Origin: Diploptera punctata
Lineage: Eukaryota > Arthropoda > Insecta > Blattodea > Blaberidae
Assembly: GCA_030220185.1 (NCBI GenBank)
Contig: JASPKZ010003844.1
Location: forward strand, 2,802,501-2,866,500
Direction of reading: 5' to 3'
Length of the DNA: 64,000 nt
Below the pieces are notes generated by a model that was not told the DNA's origin, did not search any database, and worked only from the letters and a program-made list of their open reading frames with translations. Within the stretch, counting starts at the first letter, position 1, and each line of letters starts with the position of its first letter. Shown one piece after another: positions 55,534-64,000 of this stretch. A program made the translations under genes and the position numbers.

Positions 55534-55999
55534 ATATGAAATAACATTATGAGGTTTTTAACATTGTTTATTTTTTATTTCACTTACCTCATACTTCATA
55601 ACTCCTTGCAAACCCAGGGTTTGTCACATCATTTGTGACATTCTCAAAGCTGTGTCACGTTCACAACTGACGTCCGACTGCCTTCTATCCTGCAGACTGA
55701 CCTCCACGCCATCTGATGGCTGACCGACGAACTTCCAAATCAGTCCTCTCTCCTTATAACCGGGTATTTCAAAATTCATAGTTGTATTTTCATTCTTGCA
55801 TATGTAAATTTTTTCCCAAGTTGTGAGTTCCTTCGGTTTTTCCAATTGGAGGTCAGTCTGCAGGATAGAAGGCAGTCGGATGTCAGTTGTGAACGTGACA
55901 CAGCATTGAGAATGTCACAAATGATGTGACAAAACCCTGGGTTTGCGAGGAGTTATGAAGTATGAGGTGAGTGAAATAAAAAATAAACAATAGTTATTC
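55534..55999. mobile_element. PLE fold-back P12
   Basis: Arms about 55566-55717 and 55851-55999 share TTACCTCATACTTCATAACT and CACGTTCACAACTGAC. The centre (55718-55850) is minus-strand PLE coding sequence reading PKELTTWEKIYICKNENTTM and NFEIPGYKERGLIWKFVGQP. The outer mark ATAACATTATGAGGTTTT lies on the left. The right arm holds TTGAGAA followed by TGTCAC/GTGACA (55913-55918 and 55926-55931), a perfect 6-bp stem, then AAACC. The catalytic bases are lost though the stem is kept. Confidence 0.85.
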
Positions 56000-56750
56000 A
56001 TGTTTCTGCTATAGCCAATTGTCAACATATTTATTCAGGTTAGGTAGGTTACATAAGGTAAGATTAGGTAGGTTACATTAGATTACATAAGTTAGATTGG
56101 TTTATGTAGGTTAGACTGGATAGATACTCAGAGCTGTCATTCCTTATTAATATGTTTCTCATAAGTTGGCTATTATATTCAAGCAGGGCTAATACATAAT
56201 TATATTTCACTGTTAATGTGGTGTATTTTAGATTATTTATAGCTCAATTTATTGTTCAATTTTAAGGGGTGTTTTCACAAGTTTTTTTAAAAACCATATA
56301 TATTGCATTTTTTTGTTTTTTCTTTTTACTTCAATATGCGTAGTTTGGAATTTCACATAGAATTCCCAACACTGTAATATTAAAAATTTAATACCATTCA
56401 ATTTCTTATGGGTGTTTAAATTATACCAAACTTTTGACATAATTTAAAAATATTTTCATAATAATTATAACATGATCTTAGCTGATACCAAAAATACCTC
56501 CTATAAACTCCTCTCAGAATGCATAGATTGTAGCAAGTGTTTTCACAAAGCTTTTAATTTTTAAACGTAGTATTATTATTCACAGATTTATTCAAGAGAT
56601 TATACCATAGTAAAAGTATATATTTTAGAGTATATTTTGTTATGACATACCATTTTGAATACAAATTCTTTGTTTAAAATTTTTTTAAGTTTTTTTTTTT
56701 TGACAGAATTCTTGTTAAAAGTATTTCCTAGTATTAAACGTACATTTAAA
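56000..56750. other. AT-rich stretch, no gene seen
   Basis: About 750 bp, including a purine-rich GGTTAGGTAGGTTACATAAG run near 56040-56110. No gene or RNA was recognised. Confidence 0.5.
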
Positions 56751-56754
56751 TTTT

Positions 56755-57110
56755 TGAAGAGAAAAATTTTTGCCTGGACTGGGATTTATAATAAGAAGAA
56801 GAAAGGTTCGCCCTAATGGGCATTGATTTAAACCTGAGACCTGGATAGATGCACCATTGCTTTACCTTTAAGCTATCAATGCTCCTAATTCAAACAGAAA
56901 TAGTTCTCTTATACAAATCCCCAATCATAACTGTGTAAGTAAGAGAAAATTTTCCATTTGATTTTAGAGCCTGGATAGCTTAAAGGTTAGAGTACTGGTG
57001 CATTAAATTAGAGGTCTCAGATTCAAACCTCAGTTGAAGCGGAAATTTATCTCTTCAAATATTAACTTGTCCTTCAGTGTGATAGGATAAATTTAAATAA
57101 AACATCAAAA
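56755..57110. mobile_element. Diverged T2 element with an inverted pair of tRNA-like modules
   Basis: It starts TTTGAAGAGAAAAATTTTTG and ends TCTCTTCAAATATTAA then TCCTTCAGTGTGATAGG, the same ends as at 26551-27117. The enclosed modules are different: minus strand 56850-56885 and plus strand 56975-57045 (CCTGGATAGCTTAAAGG, AGAGGTCTCAGATTCAAACC). One element frame therefore carries different tRNA-like content in its two copies. Confidence 0.65.
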
Positions 57111-57119
57111 TTAATGAAC

Positions 57120-57585
57120 ATGTTGAAAAATTTGGTTATTTCAAGATGCTGGTACTTTCTGAATAAAATTAAGAGAATTTAATTATCTTAATTCTTTGAA
57201 TTCTAATCAGAAATCTGTTTACCAGTTTCATATTCATATAGCTTCAATCATACAATTTCATCAAGATTTGCATATGGTCATTACACTTATTATGTAGTTT
57301 ATATATATCACACATAACGAGATTTTTACATTGTTATATCATGCAGTAGCCCATATTGTTTTATATTATACCTCATTATTTTTTAATTTCTCAAAGCAAT
57401 AACATTTATACAAAGACAATCATGCTTACCTAAAAAGAAAGATAAAAAAATATTTACATGGTTATCCTTTATGACAGATAGGCCTGTGTGTCTAAAACTA
57501 ATAAAAATAAATAAATAAATAAATAAATAATGATGACAAGAATTTTAAATAAAAGATACCATATGGTAATAGTGAGTGGAGAACA
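57120..57585. other. AT-rich stretch with (AAAT)n
   Basis: No gene was recognised. A short AAAT microsatellite occupies 57503-57530. Confidence 0.55.
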
Positions 57586-57589
57586 TATT

Positions 57590-58634
57590 TTAATCGACTC
57601 ACCTCATACATTTTCAAACTTCTTTGATACTGACGGTTTCAGACATCACTTCTTGTGCTGCCATCTTTCATTGGGATTATAAACTTTGTAATTAAATTTT
57701 TATCCACCGGAATATCGAAATTCATAGATCAATATTTATTCTTCTGAATGAATATCATTTCCCAAATTGTCAATTCCAACAGTTTATCCAATTGTTTCAA
57801 AAGTTTCGCTTCTTTTTCAATTTTATGATGTTCTAGTAAACTATGTGTAGCAATTGCTGATTTTTCAATTTCACAATTTTTAATATTTCTAAAATGTTCT
57901 TTAGTGCGTGTTTCCAAATTCCTTTTTGTTTTTCCTGTGTATACTTTGCTACAAATTGTTAATAAAGAAAAGAAGAATTTCAAGAAAATTACTTATCATC
58001 CAATAGTACATGGAAATTTCAAAAAATATTTGACAAATACAACATTACTTTGGCACCAATAAATAAATTTAGTCTGGAAAAACTTCTAAATACTAATAAA
58101 AAAATCAACATCCCAGACAGTAAGAAATCTGGAATTTATCAAATTAATTGTAATGATTGTAGTAAAGTATACATAGGAAAAAACAAACAGGAATTTGGAA
58201 ACACGCACTAAAGAACATTTTAGAAATATTAAAAATTGTGAAATTGAAAAATCAGCAATTGCTGCACATAGTTTACTAGAACATCATAAAATTGAAAAAG
58301 AAGCAAAACTTTTGAAACAATTGGATAAACCGTTGGAATTGACAATTTGTGAAATGATATTCATTCAGAAGAATAAATATCGATCTATGAATTTCGATAT
58401 TCCGGTGGATAAAAATTTAATTACAAAGTTTATAATCCCAACGAAAGATGCCAGCACAAGAAGTGATGTCACTAAAGAAATCAACAATCACGGAATTTCA
58501 TCAGTGGAAGCCATGACTGAAGAAGGACATGATTTTGTCTGAAACCGTCGGTATCAAAGAAGTTTGAAAATGTATGAGGTGAGTCAATTAAAATATATTC
58601 TCCACTCACTATTAATGATATAACCTCATAATGT
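57590..58634. mobile_element. PLE fold-back P13 with the best preserved GIY-YIG endonuclease region
   Basis: Left arm about 57592-57960 and right arm about 58165-58596 mirror each other. The 200-bp centre codes, in plus sense, for INIPDSKKSGIYQINCNDCS then KVYIGK, the GIY-YIG signature with 10 residues between GIY and YIG and a Cys pair. The right arm continues LETRTKEHFRNIKNCEIEKS, containing the conserved Arg, and EKEAKLLKQLDKPLELTI after one frameshift. The left arm codes for the same on the minus strand. The outer mark AACCTCATAATGTTTACTTC follows on the right. GIY-YIG is the endonuclease of PLEs. The reverse transcriptase is absent and the frame is broken once, so no active protein is expected. 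Confidence 0.88.
58517..58549 (+). ncRNA. Hammerhead-like core in P13
   Basis: CTGAAGA (58517-58523), then GACA (58526-58529) pairing with TGTC (58536-58539), GAAAC (58541-58545), CGTC. The TGCA loop of other families is reduced to a single C, so stem III could not form normally. The left arm has lost CTGAAGA by a deletion but keeps TGTCTGAAACCGTC. Confidence 0.42.
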
Positions 58635-58639
58635 TTACT

Positions 58640-59745
58640 TCGCAATATTAATTGAAATATACCATATGGTATCTTATAATATGACAAATAATATGTAATT
58701 ATATTAACATGAATTTATGCAAATTTCACATGCACACTGGAGATAATCTATGGTACATTTAATTTTATCTTAACATTTAATTTATGTACATTTTGTTGCC
58801 TTCACTTGTTCCTTTTGTAATTATTGTAAACTTAGATAGTAAGAAAAATGATAAGTGCATTTCACACAATTATGGTATTTTATATATTTGAGGTAACGTA
58901 CCTTCCTGAATGGATCAATAAAATCTACTCTTATTTACATATTTACAGTAGCTATATTTATAGAATAGCATTTTAAGACATTCATATTATATCTTCTTGC
59001 AATGTCATTTTGCTAATGGATTATATATTTAATTGATTTACTTAAATTCGTATTATATGCTCATTTATCTGCTATACTGCAAGCATTGTGGTGTTTCATG
59101 AAATTGAATTAATAGGTTATTTAGCCAAAAAAATAATTATAGTTGTAAGAAATTCAAATATATTTAAGTGAATGATCTGTTGCATGTTAATTAACTTTGT
59201 GGTTTTTTTATTTTGTTTTGAGTGGTCGGTTTTGGTTTCCTTAAGTATAGTTAATTTATTGTTCAATAGAGTTTCTGTATTTTCACAAATGTCTGATGAT
59301 TGGAAATTGGAAGAAAATTTTCAAGTTAATTGATCTTCATTCTAGTCCATGTACACAGGAGTTACTGCACAATCACCAGAGTGAAGATAATTTTTCAACC
59401 TGTCAGCAATTTTTCTCCCATATTTCCAGCTTTCTTTCTCTAAGGAATGTTTGTTTGAGTTTCATGAGGAATATGTTTGAGGTGTTTCATAAGAGTGTAA
59501 ACTTGCCATCCAGAGCCTGAAAATCAATTTAATTTAAAATAATTTAAAAAGTATTTGTCTGATGGCTAATTTTCACTCATTTGAAAGATTAACAAATATA
59601 TTGTGATATCATTTGTATATATTTATGCTGTATTGACAATATTAACAATGTATCTCTTGCCCCAAACAAAATATTTACCCTGCAACTTGTTTTCAATCAA
59701 GGGGGGAAAAATACTTTAAACAAATAACATAGGAGACAGGTGTCA
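58640..59745. other. AT-rich stretch, possible 3' flank of the cysteine-rich gene
   Basis: About 1.1 kb lying downstream, in gene orientation, of the stop codon at 59753-59751. No consensus AATAAA was seen close to the stop on the minus strand. The open frame at 59296-59520 has no recognisable domain. Confidence 0.4.
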
Positions 59746-59750
59746 CTATT

Positions 59751-59987
59751 TTACCGAGAGGAAGAAGCAGGGAGAGGGGCAGGGAGGGGACTTTGTAGGA
59801 AGTAGTGTGCAATGCAAGGACTTCTCCAGCACTGTCCTTCCTCCGTATGGTCCTGGCTTCTTCTCAGGACTGCTACATTCCTACGGGCTGCCAGCCGACA
59901 TTCTTCATCATCTCGACACAACATCTCTGCTTCCGTAAGAAACATGAGGTCACATGAAGCGGGGGAAGGTGCACCCAATTCTGGACC
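59751..59987 (-). CDS. Cysteine-rich protein, downstream exon (possibly the last)
   Basis: On the minus strand the exon opens after a TTCAG acceptor (59992-59988) and is open for 78 codons to TAA at 59753-59751. It begins GPELGAPSPASCDLMF and continues LTEAEMLCRDDEECRLAARR. Cys are at residues 12, 24, 30, 53 and 58; the end is Pro/Leu/Ser-rich. The exon is markedly richer in GC than the ~1 kb on either side, which supports coding. Its phase matches the upstream exon at 63796-63917. An alternative is a donor TCG|GTAAAA (59756-59749) in place of termination. The C......EC pattern slightly recalls cysteine-rich receptor or growth-arrest domains, but I cannot name the family. Confidence 0.6.
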   Translation of the reverse strand, partial: GPELGAPSPASCDLMFLTEAEMLCRDDEECRLAARRNVAVLRRSQDHTEEGQCWRSPCIAHYFLQSPLPAPLPASSSR

Positions 59988-60074
59988 CTGAATTTTTTAA
60001 TATTATTATTAGTACATTGATATAATTAACAGCGAGAAGTTGAATTAGTTTGACATAGATAGCTTCTTTAAATT

Positions 60075-60388
60075 GGGGCACGCCGTAGCGTAGTGGTTAA
60101 GGCACTGAGCTACAAGTCGGAGGGTCGAGGTTCAAGTCCCATTGGGGTCAGGATTTTTAAACTGACCCAAACCCTCTGGCGGCACTATGGTCCTGGGGTC
60201 GACTCAGCCTCTAATGGAAATGAGTACCAGACGCTTGTTTTGGGGGTAAAGGCAGCCGTCACGCAGGGCTGACAACCCGGCTGACATAAAGTGCCGATTG
60301 TCTAGAAAAAGTGGGAGCCTTAACCTCCTACTACCCCAAGGGCCTCCAGGTCTGTTGTGGGATCACTTTACTTTTACTTTTACTTTAC
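60075..60388 (+). mobile_element. tRNA-derived SINE, family S1, with 15-bp target-site duplication
   Basis: The direct repeat TAGCTTCTTTAAATT at 60060-60074 and 60389-60403 bounds it. The head GGGGCACGCCGTAGCGTAGT, box B GGTTCAAGTCCC and the tail (ACTTTT)n are intact. It lies inside the intron of the cysteine-rich gene, antisense to it. The long perfect duplication suggests a recent insertion. Confidence 0.95.
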
Positions 60389-60403
60389 TAGCTTCTTTAA
60401 ATT

Positions 60404-60985
60404 ACAGTTCAAAGATTAAACCAAAGAAATGTATCTGGTTATAGAGTAGTTGCAAATAAGCTATTTGAGATTCAAAACCAAAAGTCTCAGACAAAAACAC
60501 CTGAGTTATCAGTTGTTATTATACACATTTCTATGGCCTGTGCATAATTTAGTATAAACATAAAATAGATGTATAGAATGGTAATGGATGGCTTCAGATC
60601 TCCATTGAGAATTGAATAAAGTCCTATAATTAATAAATTAATCAAATTTGTTTTCCAAATTTATTTAGCTTTCAAAGAATCTGTGAAAATGTTGGTAAAT
60701 AATGAGCAATTTTAAAGATTCTATAAAAAACTACATTTTGAGAATATAACTGATTAGTTATTAATAGTTGGGCTTCTTCCAATCCCTAATGAAGGTCCAA
60801 ATCCATCCAATACCATTCCATACTCTTATTTCTTGTCAATACTGGATTATGAGTATCAAAAATGAACAATAATAGTAACTGATAACAAGATAATTTTCGG
60901 CGTGAGACCCGCTGGGTTCGCTACCTCAAATTGCTTGTCTAAGTCCTCAATAACCCAAAAATATATTTTATATAATTAATTTACA
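60404..60985. other. AT-rich intron sequence, no feature seen
   Basis: About 580 bp between two SINEs in the presumed intron of the cysteine-rich gene. Confidence 0.5.
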
Positions 60986-60989
60986 TCCT

Positions 60990-61380
60990 GTGTATTGAGA
61001 CTAGTGGTTATGATCCTTGCCTCTGATCCTGAGGGCCGTGGGTTCAAACCCAGCCGGGGTCGATGGATTTTTTAGGATGGAAAAATCCAAGGAGCCAGTC
61101 CTCCAGGAGGGACTTTATGCCGTGGATCCCAAGTCTGAAGATTTTCAGGCCTGTAAAAGTTCCTTAAGCCTGAATGAAAGGACTCTAAGCAAAATTTACT
61201 GAATTTTCCCGTCCTAGTACTAACCTTGGTTTCCTAGATGTCAGTATGAGACAGAACGCTGACCACGGACCACGCAAATGACATCTATATGAAAACAAGT
61301 GTAACTAAATTCGTCCCTGTAGGGGGAGAGCGCCTAAATCTCTGTTAAAGGAAACATGGGCTTACAAGAAGATATTGAGG
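60990..61380 (+). mobile_element. tRNA-derived SINE, family S3
   Basis: The head is GAGACTAGTGGTTATGATCC, box B GGGTTCAAACCC. The body carries GATGGAAAAATCCAAGGAGC and CGCTGACCACGGACCACGC and ends ATGGGCTTACAAGAAGATAT. TATTGAG occurs at both ends (about 60995 and 61374), a possible short target-site duplication. It lacks the ~75-bp insertion present in the copy at 12941-13395. Confidence 0.88.
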
Positions 61381-62280
61381 AATACCCAATTAAAAATTTA
61401 ATTTTGAAGTGTGTACAAGTTTAAGAGGATTTTACATTTCAGCTGATATCATTAATTTAGTTTGGTCTCAGAAGACTAGAGGTTACCATGTTTATTTCTG
61501 GTTCCAAGGGTCCCATATCATATTTAGGGTACAATTAGGAATTTATGCCTGAAATAAGAGGTCTCTGCAGGAAATTTATTGGCTCTTTATGCCCAGCTTT
61601 GAATTACAACTCTAATAATCTGAGCAGTTATAAAGCATTGTTAAATAAAATATTACCAAACTAATTATTTTAAAAATCATTTGATTTTGACAATTACATA
61701 AAAGTTTGATTTTTCAGTTGTTATAGACCATAACTTGAATATTTTTGGAGTTTCTTTTAAATTAATGATTCAACAAAATTATTAAAATACTTTAATTAAT
61801 TCTACCTAGATGAAACAATGTGGTTACTTCAGATTTAAAAAAAAAAAATTTACTGATCAATATAATTATTAATTTATTATGCAAAGAAATAAGTAAGATG
61901 GTTTCTGAAATAGCAATTATAAGAAGATTGTGAGTCTAGTAAATAATTCACTACTCTCCAAAATGATTGCAAGGAAAATAAGTTTAGTTTTGGCACATTC
62001 TTTAATATCTCCTTAAATGTTGGAAACAGTTCACATAATAATTTAAAATAAATAATTAAGAATTTTAATTAAGGTTTATTATAATTATATATGACTTCTG
62101 CCTCCTTTCTCAGAGCTTCATGGACAAGCAAAATAAAGTTGCAAACCTGCAAAAAAAAGCTAAACTTGTAACCTTTAACAGTAGATATAAAGAAAACTCA
62201 GAGACTATCGATAATAGGGAATCAAACTATAGAACAGATTACTTCACATACTTAGATCCAAAAAAGCATTCAACCAGTTA
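61381..62280. other. AT-rich stretch, no gene seen
   Basis: About 900 bp with no supportable feature; presumed intron of the cysteine-rich gene. Confidence 0.5.
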
Positions 62281-62284
62281 TATA

Positions 62285-63005
62285 GCGAAGTTCGGGTAAT
62301 GTGGACCCTTCTGTTTGAATGGACCTTGTTAATATCTTCCTCAATTGGCGCTGCCCTCGAACAGAAAATATTTTAACTTCTTCCCCTCATCAACTCGTGA
62401 TGGGTTCAAGGCCAGTTTCTTTTATTCTTTGTGCAAAGAAGGGTTTATTTGTGATATTTTTGAAAATGACCACTTTAAAAGTTTTTCAAGCTAAGGATCA
62501 ATTCTTAATTTCTACTACTGAATATTACAAATGTTGAAAAATCTCCTAAATATATTATATTATGTAGATAATGTTTTAATATACTGATGGGTTTGGTTTG
62601 ATATTATGTGATATGGTATATGTCTAAAATAATTAAACATAACAAAGGAATTCAGTTATGTGGACCCTCCATGAGGACCTGGGCCCACTTTACACGAATA
62701 TGTATATTTTATCAATGAGGATGCTATCGGTAAAAACCATTCACTCAATTAATTTTATTTAATATCCTTGTAATTTTACTAACCTGCTTTCTGCAGTTGA
62801 ATGACGTGTGAATGTTATAATCAACAATAATTTTTCAAAACATTAAATAAATATAATGCTTTTTAATTATGATCAGTCATAAATATTTTCAGATTAATCT
62901 GTGCCCATCTGTATAAATCAATAAATAAAATTAAAAATAGACTAAAAGCTAGGTGGACTCTAGGGTCCACTTTATCCGAATATGGAGGTTAAAGTGGACC
63001 TTTCT
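62285..63005. mobile_element. Possible DNA-transposon remnant with inverted GTGGACC motifs
   Basis: The left motif TTCGGGTAATGTGGACCCTT (62292-62311) is the near-complement of the right motif AGGGTCCACTTTATCCGAAT (62963-62982). A further pair lies between and beyond them (GGCCCACTTTACACGAAT at about 62684, AAAGTGGACC at about 62992). No transposase-like frame is open between them. The inverted arrangement fits terminal and sub-terminal repeats of a non-autonomous element. Confidence 0.45.
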
Positions 63006-63339
63006 TGTAATGTGAAAAAGTTTATAAATTATGAAGATGTTTCCATATTTGAATAAAATAACAATGCTCTTTCATAGTTACAACACTAATGATAATCACT
63101 GTAATTAAGCAAAATTCAAATCCTTTAATTAAAAGAAGAAAAACAACAAATTCAAAACAGGGATCCAAATTACCTGAAGTTCGCTCTATCCTATCTGGAG
63201 AAACAAAGATATATCTGATTATAAAAAAAATAAGCATTTTTAGAAGTAATGTCGCTTTTTTATAATCTGTATCTGAAACTTAGTTGTCAAATAAAACAAT
63301 GACAACAAAATTACGGTATTTTTAAATAGTTGTTTAAGA

Positions 63340-63668
63340 AGGATGTGGAATATAAGTGGCCAATTATAATAAGTAACAAAAATTGACGGATGTTATCAGA
63401 AGAAGAACCAATAGAGACCCAAATTAAAAGTAGGAAATGAAGATGTATTGGTCTAACACTAAGAAAATCTTAATGAGACATAGTGAAACAAGTATGGGAA
63501 TGGAATCCTCAAGGAGCATAAAGAGTAGGATAGCCAAGAAGATAATGGAAAAGGATGATAAAGGAAGAAGTGGAAAGTGTGAAAAGGTTTGAAAAAAATG
63601 AACAGCAACAAATTTTCGATGGAAAGCTCTCACCGAGGCCCTATACTCCACTAAGGAGTAAAAGATCA
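63340..63668 (+). mobile_element. Degraded LINE 3' remnant
   Basis: The plus strand in several frames reads residues of the insect LINE C-terminus: GHTLRK-like, then WNPQGA.RVG.P, and near the end RWKALTEALYSTKE, with stops and shifts between. This order (Q.L.WNPQG..KVGRP, then RW...VEALC) is characteristic of one common LINE clade. Confidence 0.6.
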
Positions 63669-63795
63669 TACCCTACTATTTTTACTATACTTATATAAGC
63701 TTTTAGGTGTCATACCATGGGAAAATGTCGCTAATACTATAATTACTCTTATCATCAACTAAAAGAAATTAATTCTCTGTTGTAGGCAAACTTAC

Positions 63796-63917
63796 ACATA
63801 AGTAGCAGATTTGGTGGAGACTGCACAGTGGAAGGAACAGTTGACCATGATCTCCTACCATCTTATCAACATTACGACATTTACTGACAATCTGGTCCAG
63901 CTCTGGGCATCCCATGT
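63796..63917 (-). CDS. Cysteine-rich protein, internal exon
   Basis: On the minus strand a consensus acceptor (CACTTACAG, 63926-63918) opens the exon, and a consensus donor (TGT|GTAAGT, 63795-63790) closes it: 122 nt, 2 + 40 codons. It reads MGCPELDQIVSKCRNVDKMV and GDHGQLFLPLCSLHQICYLC, with Cys at 3, 13, 31, 37 and 40. It ends in phase 0 and joins the phase-0 exon at 59987. Both splice sites are near perfect and there is no stop, so this is the most convincing host exon in the window. The cysteines suggest an extracellular or disulphide-bonded domain. The upstream exons lie beyond the right edge. I do not recognise the family. Confidence 0.72.
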
Positions 63918-64000
63918 CTGTAAGTGATAAGTTAACTAAATACCTTGTTATATTAGAATATATTTTTTTTATTATTCCGGCTTTTACAATGAATATACAT

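Overview
The window looks like a piece of a large, AT-rich, repeat-dense eukaryotic nuclear genome, most likely an arthropod and probably an insect. The reasons are spliced exons with consensus splice sites, several families of tRNA-derived SINEs, non-LTR retrotransposon tails, Penelope-like elements (PLEs), TTAA-flanked MITEs and long microsatellites. There are no bacterial-type genes, operons or CRISPR arrays. The species cannot be fixed from the sequence alone.

Host genes are sparse, and both candidates are on the minus strand. At the left, two exons of a MORN-repeat protein lie at 9818-9952 (start codon, consensus donor) and 2735-2917 (MORN repeats). They join in phase across a ~6.9 kb intron filled with repeats. 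At the right edge, exons at 63796-63917 and 59751-59987 join in phase and encode an unrecognised cysteine-rich segment of 118 residues. I found no other convincing host exon. Most of the remaining open reading frames are transposon remnants.

0-7 kb: SINEs, a LINE tail with an ATT-repeat end, a three-level nest of SINE-type elements (4338-5062), a 165-bp triplication and a 195-bp-arm palindrome. 7-10 kb: a LINE remnant and a long interspersed element carrying eight degraded ~140-bp tandem units. 10-17.5 kb: nested LINEs, tRNA-like modules, the first PLE fold-back, and a repeat invaded by a LINE that was itself invaded by a TTAA MITE. 17.5-36.6 kb: AT-rich DNA with PLE fold-backs at 19.4, 21.7, 27.2, 30.4 and 35.0 kb, a solo PLE end at 22.5 kb, and a large palindrome at 36.2 kb. 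37-50 kb: mostly AT-rich DNA with SINEs, LINE tails and one small fold-back. 50.5-58.6 kb: a run of five fold-backs, one with a GC-rich minisatellite and one with the best preserved GIY-YIG endonuclease fragment. 58.6-64 kb: the cysteine-rich exons, two SINEs, a possible DNA-transposon remnant and a LINE tail.

The strongest unifying signal is a fold-back family whose arms are 3' ends of PLEs facing outward. Most arms carry, just inside the end, a hammerhead-ribozyme-like core: CUGANGA, one base, a short stem whose sequence differs between families, GAAAC, a TGCA-type loop, GUC. The stem pairs in nearly every copy although its bases differ, which argues for selection on RNA structure. A second theme is tRNA-like modules of several kinds, each followed by a T-rich tract, that repeatedly occur as inverted pairs.
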